DNA of 64,000 bases, taken from NCBI GenBank assembly GCA_030323885.1, contig CM059193.1, forward strand, positions 79,339,578 to 79,403,577. The letters run 5' to 3'. Below are positions 1-8,800 of the stretch, one piece after another (positions within the stretch are counted from its first letter, which is position 1; each line of letters begins with the position of its first letter). The position numbers and the translations under genes are program-made. Origin of the DNA: Branchipolynoe longqiensis. Its lineage: Eukaryota > Annelida > Polychaeta > Phyllodocida > Polynoidae. Below the pieces are notes generated by a model, which worked only from the letters and a program-made list of their open reading frames with translations, did not search any database and was not told the origin of the DNA.

Positions 1-1125
1 CGAGGGTGACCCGAGAGTAATGCGCGTGGCTAAGGGCATCCACGAGGACCAGCTCGATCCCAGGCTTGTGCTGGACTGTAATCATGAATGAGCTGAGCAC
101 TGCCATCAGCCATATCTAGTGGGTGCGCAGGCGCACGCGCCCAGGGTCGGGGCCATGGTGCGGCCTGACTCGAGTGCCAAGGCCGACACCACGTTGACGG
201 TGTTGACGATGACCTCGTACATGCCTGGGGCCTCAGGCCTGAGAAGCTGCACCCCGAGGACGAGGTTCACGGCCGTGAGGACGAGATTCACGCCTTGAGC
301 TTGTGTGTAGTTGGGTGTGCAGCGACCATCTCCTCGTCATAAGCCTCCGAGAAGCAACGGTCCCGGGAGAACGTCGTGGGCGACGGAGGCAGATGCAGTT
401 TCCTCTCGCCGCGAAGTCGCGGAACCAGCGAACATCGCTCCTGAGGTCGAGGTCCATGCCGGGGGGGGGGGGGGAGTGTGGCCCATAGCTTTTTGCTGCT
501 GTTGCTTGCCGTGCTGGTGGTCGACCGAGGTCGCTGAGGCGGAGCAAGTGTGTCCAGCCATTGCGATGATCTCGATTCGTACGGCATTTACGGCAGCTGT
601 ATCCTTCCAGCCGTCGCGGAGCCATCAGTCCACAATCCTGGTGAAGATCTCAGAGTATTGTCTTACGACTGGCCAGGACAGGGTACAGTTACCCTGGGTG
701 ACAATCTCTTGGTGGTGGTCGAGGGCTTCCAGGGCACTTGACGGGAAAGCGCGCTGGTACTTGAGGCACTTTAGGCCCAGCGTGTATTCTTCTCGGGTCG
801 TCTCTCCTTTTTTAATTGATTTGCCTTGGAATACCTTTCTTTCGTGTGATCGCCTTGCCATCCGCCACCACGACGATCAGCCTCACCGCCTCCTCGGCTG
901 AAGAACGGGTGCCCCTGCCGTACGCGTCGTCTCTGGTCTGGTGTTGTCGGCTTCCTGTAGCGCTGCAGCCGCAGGAGCGTCCACAGCCCTCACGGGTTCC
1001 TCGGTGTGTCCGCGATCGGGGCTCGCTTCGCTGTTGGGGTGAGGGGGACAGTGAGGACCATGGGCTCGCCCGGCTTGCGGGTCGGACGTCCCGGCTTGAT
1101 TGTGAGCTGGTGCGACCTCTACATG
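1..1125 (-). pseudogene. DIRS-like retroelement, gag tail and RNase H remnant
   Basis: Minus-strand frames, shifted several times. From 861 to 625: EYTLGLKCLKYQRAFPSSAL then LSWPVVRQYSEIFTRIVD, a Gag-like block; it continues through a stop as WLRDGWKDTAVNAVRIEIIA. Near 450-400, DVRWFRDFAARGN resembles the W-FL block before RNase H in DIRS/Ngaro elements. From about 290 to 20, NLVLTAVNLVLGVQLLRPEA..., VNTVNVVSALALESGR, then WLMAVLSSFMITVQHKPGIE and LVLVDALSHAH, the RNase H chain with its KPG...DALS end. The expected Asp of the DN motif reads Val. No palm with YADD is present between the Gag-like and RNase H parts, so it looks internally deleted. The element probably continues beyond base 1. 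Class assignment from motif memory only. Confidence 0.55.
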
Positions 1126-1747
1126 ATATCGCCATAGGTTTGTTTGTTTGTTGTTGTTTTACGTCCTAGCAACAACTAAGGTCATATCAGGACGGCATAT
1201 CGCCATAGGAGAGGTTGGCGACAGCATCTTGCCGCGCTGGGGGCGGTGCCAGTCTGCTGGTATGGGCCAGCACCGTGTCGGTGGCATGCAGGAGCAGATA
1301 GCGACCGGGTGGCTTCGCTTCCATGAGCACCTTGCTATGCACCGCCATTTCCTTACGTTGTTGCGAGGCGTGGATCTCCAGCGCATTCCAATGCTTCTCG
1401 ATGGCGTCAATGGATGCCTGCATTTTTATCATTTCATCGGCCTGCTTAGCTTTTGCCGACGGCTTCTTCGCGCGGCAGATTGTCTGGGAGGCAGCATGGG
1501 AGGCGTCATTGGAGGCGGCGAGGTGCGGGTTTGTCCCGCCATCTTGCGATGTGAACGAGCCGCTCGGGTCGGCCTCTGGTGACGCTGTGATCCTTATGTG
1601 GCGTGCTTCGCCGGTCGGCCTCTGGGATGTGTGACTAGACGTGTCCGCTGCATGATGCTTTTGGACGTGAGTGCCCGATTTGACTTTGTATAGCTTTGTG
1701 ACATGGGTAAACTTGGGTGGAGACGAGGGTGCCTGTGCATAAAACAA
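1119..1747 (-). pseudogene. ORF1/Gag-like part of the same retroelement, split by a SINE tail
   Basis: Open minus frame with a helical, coiled-coil-like stretch (ADEMIKMQASIDAIEKHWNA, EIHASQQRKEMAVHSKVLME) and a tail AHTSRLAPPPARQDAVANLS-YGD. A 58-bp SINE tail sits at 1139-1196. Without it the frame runs on to a TAG at 1119-1121 and, past it, to further similar sequence (RSHQLTIKPGRPTRKPGEPM), so that stop may itself be a mutation. Function not recognised beyond a probable structural ORF. Confidence 0.45.
1139..1196 (-). mobile_element. 58-bp SINE-A tail with 13-bp target duplication
   Basis: Contains only the 3' end of SINE-A (gene sense ...CCTGATATGACCTTAG-TTGTTGCTAGGACG then the AAC-rich tail). 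The flanks ATATCGCCATAGG at 1126-1138 and 1197-1209 are identical, showing an independent, extremely 5'-truncated insertion. Confidence 0.85.
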
Positions 1748-1835
1748 TACGCTTTGAAATACGAACCCGAATGCAGGTCAGGAGGTGTAGGAGGAGGGGG
1801 GCGGGGAGGCGCGCATGCGCTGCTTGGTGATATGA

Positions 1836-2276
1836 GCGTCTCAGGCTTCCTCCGCCGGATCAACCACAATTCGAAATTATGGGCCGATGCGCCATCACCC
1901 AGTGCCACCTCTACCTCAGCTGGTGCTACATCCCTCTGTGACGCCTGCACCTCAGCCTCATGGTCAGCCTCAACTTCAGCCACATGGCATGGCTGTTCAC
2001 ACCATGCCGCCTCCTCCGCCTTCTCATCGTCAGCGTGCTGTCGGCACTGTGAGTGTGAATGTGCCCTGGGCCTCAACTCCAGTTTCTAGTGGCAGTTCAA
2101 CTCCCACAGCAGCTGCAACTGGAACTTCAACGACAGGGTCACATACCCAAACATCGGATGGACTATTGAACTTGTCAGGGCTGTTGGGGATCTCAGGTGT
2201 GTTAGGTGTGTCTAATCTAGACCTGTTTCCTTCATCAGTTTTGATGTCACCATCGGGGCCCAACGATGAGAAGTGA
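1836..2276 (+). other. Unrecognised open frame, Pro/Gln then Ser/Thr-rich
   Basis: Open from 1836 to a stop at 2274-2276. Pro/Gln/His-rich first half, then Ser/Thr/Ala-rich and a Leu/Gly-rich end (GLLNLSGLLGISGVLGVSNL). The opposite strand is also largely open, so composition may explain it. It lies between the retroelement and the Harbinger remnant and could belong to either. No function assigned. Confidence 0.25.
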
Positions 2277-2297
2277 ATGTGACTGTCATGTGTAAAT

Positions 2298-2420
2298 ATG
2301 TATAAATATGTGCTTATTATTTTCTCCCCTTTCTCTTTCCCTTTCTCTCTTCCACTCTCTTCCCATCTCATTCTCTTCTCCTCTCCCTCTCTCTTTCCCT
2401 CTCTTTCCCTCTTCTGCCCA
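2298..2420. repeat. Purine/pyrimidine-biased microsatellite inside the transposon remnant
   Basis: Plus strand reads CTTTCCCTCTCT-type repeats. It replaces the transposase C-terminus right after the FIWAE codons on the minus strand. Confidence 0.8.
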
Positions 2421-3099
2421 GATGAACTTGCAGTCCGCATCTACAAGCGCCAACAGGACCATGGAGTAAAACCCCTTGTAATTGTAATAGAGTGACCCAG
2501 TCCGTGCTCGTCCTGATATGACCTTAGATGTTGCTAGGAAGTAAAACAACAACAATCAAACAAAACCCACTCTTTGGAGGGCACTGGCAGGCGATGTATT
2601 TCCCCTCTAGAGCGCCACAGGTATGGGAGAAGTTCCACTTCTCCAGGAATTGGTCGGCAATGGCATGCCATCCTTGTGGAGTCCTGGTGCACGTCATGAC
2701 CTCGTTCAGGTGCTCATCAATGAGGGCCTGACACACTTCACACACGATGAGCGACTGCGTGCTGTGGGGGACCCTCCCCCCAAACTTAATCGATGAGTAT
2801 TTGTTCCCAGACGCCAGGTGTCGCAGAGTAAGGGCGATCTTCAGCCCAGGCTTGAGAGGCACCCTGTATGTTGTGTACTTTTTGGCGATCCTGGGTCCTA
2901 CTCTCACCACAATCTCGTCAAACATCTGGGGAGGCATCCACATACAGTTGACAAACAACGCCAGGTCCTCGCTGCAGAGCTCAACCAGAAGCTGGTCATA
3001 CAATCCAAACTGTGGCCACCTCCCGATCTAGGGTCTGACCCACATTCTCGGCTGCTGCCTCCTCCTTCTCCTATCGACACAGGCCGCCAGAATAGCCAT
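2420..3099 (-). pseudogene. PIF/Harbinger (HARBI1-like) transposase, broken
   Basis: Starts at ATG 3097-3099 (MAILAACVDRRRRRQQPRM). A TAG interrupts it 24 codons in, then FGLYDQLLVELCSEDLALFV..., MWMPPQMFDEIVVRVGPRIA, LKPGLKIALTLRHLASGNKY, EKWNFSHTCGALEGKYIACQ, CPPKSG. This is the helix-rich N-terminus plus the first acidic motif (usually GALDGKH; here Asp reads Glu). After a SINE insertion it resumes with GSLYYNYKGFYSMVLLALVD, ADCKFIWAE, where the second catalytic region would start, and then runs into a microsatellite. The C-terminal DDE part is absent. Known family function: cut-and-paste transposition at TWA targets. Clearly inactive here. Confidence 0.9.
2505..2568 (+). mobile_element. 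SINE-A tail inserted in the transposase frame
   Basis: Reads CGTCCTGATATGACCTTAG, then ATGTTGCTAGG, ending in AAC/AAAC repeats. It separates the CPPKSG and GSLYYNYKG codons of the transposase. Confidence 0.85.
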
Positions 3100-3221
3100 G
3101 AGGTAGATATCTAGCTCATGCTGGTAAATGGCAACTCGGTAGTCACGCTGGAACTGTAGATGGAGTGTAGGGACATCCATCCTCTCTGATGAGTTGAGCA
3201 GGTCTGCTGGAAGATGCCCAG

Positions 3222-3686
3222 TGGTGCCTTGATATACCGACCCCCAACACGCTGGCGATACGCTGGCGATATGCTAGGGGTACGCTCACATACGCTAGGG
3301 GTACGCTCGTGTACTTTAACCAAATGTTGGGAGTATGTTATATACGTCAGAGATACGCGAAGGCTGCCAGCTGAACGTATGGCTAATGCATGCCAACGTA
3401 CCCCAACGTATTCCTAACGTATGCCGAAATATCCCTAACATACACATAGTGTATGTTGAACGTACGAGCCACACGTGGACACACATTGAAAATTTTGAGC
3501 ATACACAAAGATTTTTCGGAGCCTCGACGTGCGGCAACATAAGACGACGTATCCAGAACATATGCGACGTATGCCCAATGTATACATAATGTATGACAAC
3601 ACATCATGATGTACACCGACATGTTGGGTCGAAAATCACATGCGTTAGCACATGTTGAGGCAATACGTCGTAGTGTGACAGCACCT
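3222..3686. mobile_element. Harbinger subterminal, word-repeat region with terminal inverted repeat end
   Basis: Filled with degenerate CGTATG/ACGTAT words. It ends at 3686 with the reverse complement of AGGTGCTGTCACACTACGAC, followed by TTA, the expected Harbinger-type target. The end matches TIRs at 51305 and 52635. The region lies directly upstream of the transposase, so it may be the 5' terminus of that element; the alternative is a separate MITE with a decayed left end near 3222. Confidence 0.6.
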
Positions 3687-3771
3687 TTACTTTTAGAAGT
3701 TGTTCATATTCCCAGCCCAAGAGTAGGGCCACTTTAGGTGCGGTCGGGTGGGGAGGTGTCAATCCTTTTAT

Positions 3772-4061
3772 CTTAAAGCTTCACAGGGCATTAGGTTGAT
3801 TGTTATACTTAGAGGCAAATTTTATTTTAAACGATTAACTTTAGATATATTTGACGTGCACATATACCAAATTAATTTTGGTGTGCACGTCAAAACTGAT
3901 CTCCATAAGCTTCAGCAGTAACAGGTTCTATTTAATTGACTTAATATTCCCTTCTATCCAGCCAGCAACAATTCTTAATAAGTACACCAGTATCTCTAGT
4001 CAGGTATGTAGATTGTGTTTTTTAAAAATAATTGATGGTTTTATCAACTAGGCAGCTTTAA
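3772..4061 (+). mobile_element. Repeat C copy (TIR element), decayed
   Basis: Shares the block TTTAAATGGCTAACTTT...GATATTTGAAGTGC and the end GCAGCTTTAA with the fuller copies at 32824 and 55409. Intact members begin TTAAAGTTGCATAGTCCGAT and end in its inverted form. Confidence 0.6.
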
Positions 4062-4860
4062 TATTGTCAGTTGTCACAGAATTACAATTGAACTTGCCTT
4101 CATTTCGGTCAATACTCATTCACGAGGCTCTTAGACTTCAAATTACTTATCTGGAAATAACTGCTATCTAACTTGACAATTCTCACTTTACAGATTACCA
4201 AATCCCCTCCCTTTAATATTTCTATGAAATCTGAAATTAACTTACAGATCCCCTTCTGGCTAAAGTAGGCTCTAATGGGCCACACAAGCCTCATTCACTA
4301 ACAGGTGTCAATAAGGCCTTCAGTAACCAAACCAAGTAGGTTGTGTAGCAAATGGTATATTTTCTTTGAGAGCTGAATCTACCGAAATTATGTAAATCAA
4401 CACAGTTCAATGCATCCAATATCTATGTTAAGCTAAGGCACTTACAAGGTACATACTAATTAATATAGACGAATAACCATATCCATATCAAATACCCTCT
4501 GTAGGGATGAGTCACCTTTGACCCCCCAAAAAAGAAGGAAAAAAGTGGAAAATCTTAGTTCCGGTAAATCTGTCATTGGTAAGGATATGAGGGGAAACTA
4601 CCCGTATGGGCAAGGGGGGTGGGGTGGTATCGTAAATCTGCCGAAAATCTGAAAAATTGTCATCCATGACCCGCCTATATCAACCCCACAAAATAATTAA
4701 AGAAATAAAGAAGCAAAGAAGTAACGAAATAACGATAAGAAGAAAGTAGGCATGCCCACGCATCCAAAAAGCCGACCACTATAAATATATGTAACAAACA
4801 AAACGATAAACACTAAAGAAATCATAAAACTGCAAGCAGATAGGCAGACAGGACGCAGGA
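4062..4860. other. AT-rich spacer
   Basis: No exon, SINE or tandem structure recognised. Short open frames here lack any family signature. Confidence 0.5.
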
Positions 4861-5240
4861 GAGGGAGAGGGAGGGGAAGTGTGAGAGGAATAGGGAGAGG
4901 AATAGGGAGAGGAAGAGAGAGGAAGAGGAAGAGGCAGGAAAGGGGTAGGATAAAGAGGAGGAAGAGGGGTGAGGAGGAAGAGGAGGAGGACGAGGAAGAG
5001 GAAGAGGAAGAGGAAGAGGAGGAAACGGGCTCTGGCGGGTTAGTTGATTGGTTGGTTGGTTGGAAGAGGAAGAGGCAGGAAGGAGGGAGGATAAGGAGGA
5101 GGAAGAGGGATGAGGAGGAAGAGGAAGAGGAGGAAGAGGAAGGAGAAGTAGTAGGAGGAAGAGGATGAAGAGGAGGATGAAGAGGAGCAGGAGGATAAAG
5201 AGGAGGAGGAGGAGGAGGAAGAGGGATGAGGAGGAAACGG
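4860..5240 (+). repeat. Long GGA/GAA polypurine tract with GGTT minisatellite
   Basis: Almost pure purines on the plus strand, interrupted by two TTGGTTGG blocks near 5050 and 5270. Potential triplex-forming mirror-repeat sequence. Confidence 0.9.
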
Positions 5241-5417
5241 ACGCTGGCAGGTTGGTTGGTTTGTTGGTTGGTTGGTTGGCTGGCTGGCTGGTTGGATGCC
5301 TGGGTGGCTGGGAGTGGCGCCGTCTGGTGGCAAAGCGGGCGCCCCCCCCCCTGGCGGAAGTGTGGGGAATAAACTGGTTGTGGTGCGGTCATGCGGTAAC
5401 TAGCAGGCGGCGCTTAC

Positions 5418-5519
5418 ATGGGACCCATAGCAGATGATGAGGGCATCATGGACGGGTGCAGCGTGGCCGCCTTCTTCTGGTGCTGCGAGCGGTAGTGCAT
5501 TTCAAACATCGTCCCCGCC
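5418..5519 (-). CDS. Candidate next Sbf exon downstream of GRAM
   Basis: Bounded by TGTGTCAG and GTAAGC. Its first base completes the phase-2 lysine codon left by the exon at 8625, and the frame stays open: AGTMFEMHYRSQHQKKAATL, then HPSMMPSSSAMGPM. The place corresponds to the variable basic linker between GRAM and the phosphatase-like domain (vertebrate ..KRAGKMTIGRQYLLKKK..), with only vague similarity. GC-rich like the other exons. It could also be an exon of another minus-strand gene. Confidence 0.45.
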
Positions 5520-5840
5520 CTGACACATCCAAAAGGAGCGAGCGGGTCATCTATCAGCACAGCGCAGTGACGTCACAGCGACAGTGTGTCACGTGATGTG
5601 ACACAAGGGCCGCGTTTGTGTTGCTATTACATCGTTAGTGGCTGTTGAGTTATTGTGTCAGTGCAGTTTTTTTTACATGACACTTATTTCAGTGAATACT
5701 TTTCATAGAGCCACCTAGTGGCACCTATAAGAACTACATGGCGTTAGTGTTGGACTGTTAAAATGACAACAAGAGTTGTTAGATCTTTCAGGCATTATTA
5801 CAAATTCATCACCCAGCTCTATATTGCTTTCTCAATGATC
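5520..5840. other. GC-rich flank then unassigned sequence
   Basis: Contains GTGACGTCAC-like and CACGTGATG words near 5570-5600 and a CTCF-like word (CCACTAGGTGGC on the minus strand, near 5705). No exon recognised. Confidence 0.35.
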
Positions 5841-5849
5841 GGCTAAATG

Positions 5850-6155
5850 CTTGTTTGTTTGTTTTTGTTGTTTTACGTCCTAGCAACATTTAAGGTCATA
5901 TCAGGACGGGTACTGACTTGTGACAGTGTGCAGTCATGACGACTTTATAGTGCTGTCCCACTGGGAGACCAGGCCGCCAGCACAAATGACCTGATATCTC
6001 ACTCAGTCAGATTAGCCTGACACTGAGCCAACTAGTCCTTGCCCTATCCTAATAATGCAGAGTGCCTGGCTGGGAGGCGACAAGCTTCAATTTTGAAGTC
6101 ACTGGTTTGACTCGACCAGGGTTCGAACCCATGATCCCACGATCTCCCGACAAGG
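5850..6155 (-). mobile_element. SINE-A, near full length
   Basis: The tRNA-like head is at the high-coordinate end, followed by the central CAGTGTCAGG and GGGGCAGCACTATAA core blocks and an AAC-rich tail at the low end. Target duplication TCGGCTAAATG at 5839-5849 and 6156-6166; the target was itself a plus-strand SINE head. Confidence 0.9.
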
Positions 6156-6317
6156 TCGGCTAAATGAGTTGAGCGTCGAACTCCGGATTTGGTAGGTTAT
6201 GGGATTCGAATCCATGGGTTCGAACCTTGGTCTGTCAAACCAATTACATTAAAATGTATACTTGTCGCTACCTAGCCGATCGATCGGCATTCCTAGGATA
6301 GGGCAAGGAACAGTGGA
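6156..6317 (+). mobile_element. SINE-A head fragment
   Basis: tRNA-like region with GGGTTCGAACC B-box and the CTACCTAGCC...GGATAGGGCAAGG joint, cut by the next SINE insertion. Confidence 0.75.
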
Positions 6318-6656
6318 TTGTTTGTTTGTTGTTGTTTTACTTCCTAGCAACATCTAAGGTCATATCAGGACAGGTGCCGACTTGTGACAGTACACACTCA
6401 TGGCGATTTTATAGTGCTGCCCCACTGGGAAATCAGGCCGCCGGCACCATGACCCCAATATCTCACTCAGTCACATTATCCTGACACCGAGCTAACCAGC
6501 CCTTGCCCTATCCTAACAATGCCGAGCACCAGGCTAGGAAGCGACAAGTATCAATTTATAAGTCATTGGTTTGACTCGACCGGGAACCAAACTCACGACC
6601 TCCCGATCTTCCGCACGCGAGGCCTGTGCTCTACCGATTCGGCCACCGCGCCCGGT
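6318..6656 (-). mobile_element. SINE-A, full length
   Basis: Head ends at CGCGCCCGGT. Duplication AGGAACAGTGGA at 6306-6317 and 6657-6668. Confidence 0.92.
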
Positions 6657-6669
6657 AGGAACAGTGGAA

Positions 6670-7790
6670 TGACGAAGACTAATTGTCATACATCGACGTC
6701 TGTGTGTGTGTCTGTGTGTGTGCGTGCATGTGTGAATGTGTGTGTGTGTCAATTACCCACACTGCATTGCAAATTAACAACCAGCGGCAAGCCTAGCCTT
6801 ATGATGAGTGTTAATCTCTGGCATGACAGTGACCAGCTAATTGATGAAAGTTTGCATCCCTTTTATTTTCTGCACGCCTTTTTCGATTTGGAAGGGAGGG
6901 GTATGTGTGTAAATAAGACTCTCTACAAAGATAACAACAAAGATGGCTGACAGAGAAGCTTTGGTGGAAAGTGGACATTCTCTTTCATACAACAGGCAGC
7001 TCAGAGCAACATGAATCAATAGCAACAGAACAAAACCTATATGCTCATGAGAGCAAGAACGGGTGACTTCCGTTGTTATATTTGTAAGTAATTGTCCCTG
7101 ATGTGAGCGTATTATATACTCACTTGTATGGAATTCTGAAAATAAGTGCAAATACAGAGAAAAAAGTCGTTTCACTAAAAAGGTAGTCTGAAAACATACA
7201 TGTCACCACAGCCTTTGTGATAGGAGATGACATGCATTGGGTTCTTTGGAATTTCTTTTTTTCTTTCGCATTCTTTAAAAAAAAAAATTTTTAACTGAAG
7301 AAAAAATGCTAACAGATGTAGCTTATGTGTGCAAAAGTCACCCTTTCTTAGGCTAAAGCTCGCTCTACAAATCTAACATGTAGACAACATATATAAACAC
7401 CAAAAACACGGTCTAATCAAATATGCTGACCCAACTATGAATCAGGGGTTGGATGAGGTATGGGGAGGGGGCGAGGTGGTAGGGGAGAGGGTAAATTGGG
7501 GCTTGCAAATAGATACATGCATTGGAACATGGTGGCTTGAATATAATATCTATATTGTGAAATGTGTTAAGAATACCGGATATTTTAGTATATTTTGTGT
7601 GCTAAGACGAAAATTATAAGCAAATGGCAATGTCAATGTTGGTAAAACTGTCTATGTGTGGAATATTGCCATTCTTAGAAGCCACTGTGAAACAAGAGAG
7701 CACCCCCCCGTCCCTACGCTCCGATAGAATATTATGCCAATTAAATCCCAACAGATGTAACACATAAAATTGAAAAACTTCATCAATTAT
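6670..7790. other. Intronic or intergenic spacer
   Basis: A short GT microsatellite at 6700-6755, a poly-A run near 7276, then AT-rich sequence. No exon or known repeat recognised. Confidence 0.5.
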
Positions 7791-8624
7791 TTAGTGATTT
7801 GGACTTCCACCCGTGATTTAAAATGTTCACTTCTAAGTGCCCTTACTTGAGCTAGGACCAGGAATCAGCATCTAATCTCAGACTCTAGTTCCCTATTTCT
7901 TCACAGTGGCGACACCGGCGAGTGGCAAATACACTAAGCTAACAGGACTTCCACATGAGATTTTAAATGTTTACTTTTTTACTTCTAAGTGACCTTTAGG
8001 CCTTTGAGGCCCTTTAAGGTGCCCTTACTTGAGTAAGGACCCGGAGTCAGCATCTATACTCAGACTCTAGGTCAGCATCTATACTCCGCAGTGGCGTCAA
8101 CGGCGAGTGGCAAATACACCAAACAGAACGTCCACACAAGATTTAAAATGTGACTTCTAAATGCCCTTTAGACCCTTGAGACCCTTTAGGTGACCTCACT
8201 TCAGCAAGAACTTGGGCCGCGTTCAGGGAACACCTCCGAGTCTTATCGGAGAAATTCTGACGTCACGCTAGTCTGACCGGCAAAAGCAGTCGGTCGCCTC
8301 GAAAATGGCCGCCCATTTGTAATGGAAAAGAAGAGCTCTGATTGGCTGAAACCACTGAATACGGCAGCCATTTTCGAGGCGCTTTTTGTCTCCAGTCTGA
8401 AAAGCGAGACGTCTCCGAGACGACTCGGAGGCGTACCTTGAACGGAAATACTCAGCATCTATGCTTGGACTCTAGCTCCCTATTCCTCCACAGTGGCGCC
8501 ACCAGCGAGTGGCAAATACACCAAACTACTAGGACTTCCACATGAGATTTAAAAAGTTCACTTCTTTACTTCTAAGTGCCCTTTATGCCCTTTGAGGTGC
8601 TTAAGGCTATTGAGGTACCCTTAC
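7790..8624. repeat. ~175-bp tandem array containing copies of the exon 8625 splice donor
   Basis: Four units. On the minus strand each has a donor core: CTCAA|GTAAGG at 7845, 8027 and the real one at 8623, CTGAA|GTGAGG at 8198 (plus coordinate of the GT). Units share GGACTTCCACATGAGATTT, CAGTGGCG(C/A)CACC and GCGAGTGGCAAATACAC. A MITE interrupts the last unit at 8220-8444. Confidence 0.85.
8220..8444. mobile_element. TIR element (MITE) inside the donor array
   Basis: Ends CGTTCAGGGAACACCTCCGA and the inverse of CGTTCAAGGTACGCCTCCGA, about 22 bp with few mismatches; the interior holds further CGAGG/CCTCGA pairs. No coding capacity. Confidence 0.75.
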
Positions 8625-8800
8625 TTGAGCGAGGCGTTCTTCTCCTTGTGCTTGTGCAGGGGTGTCGGCTGCACGCTGTGGTTCCCCGTGAAGGCGAATG
8701 TGGTGTGAACACTTGGCGGGTTGCGCACTTTGTTCATCAACTTCCGGAACGTCTCGGCGTTCTCCGACGAAACCTCCTCATCAAATGCAATCTTCATCAA
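8625..8800 (-). CDS. Sbf: Sbf exon: end of PH-GRAM
   Basis: Fifty-eight codons plus [22 protein letters not shown]..., [11 protein letters not shown], ending [10 protein letters not shown]. It matches vertebrate LxKVAFDEEV....E.FRK.L.K.R.P......FAF and KEKNTSFR. Acceptor TTTCACAG, donor GTAAGG. The donor belongs to a ~175-bp tandem unit repeated three more times in the following intron, and a second ~107-bp array lies on the acceptor side. Confidence 0.96.

Noticed and set aside
1119..1747. First read as the SANT/Myb accessory protein of the Harbinger element
   Set aside because: Its reading frame continues toward a Gag-like block and RNase H motifs at 1-861, which fits a DIRS-like retroelement better.
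4697..5437. 231-codon frame with poly-Ser and Leu-rich parts, and Glu/Arg-rich frames
   Set aside because: Polypurine tract; low complexity only.
8243..8545. Open frames on both strands within the donor array
   Set aside because: They come from a palindromic MITE (8220-8444) with no coding signature.
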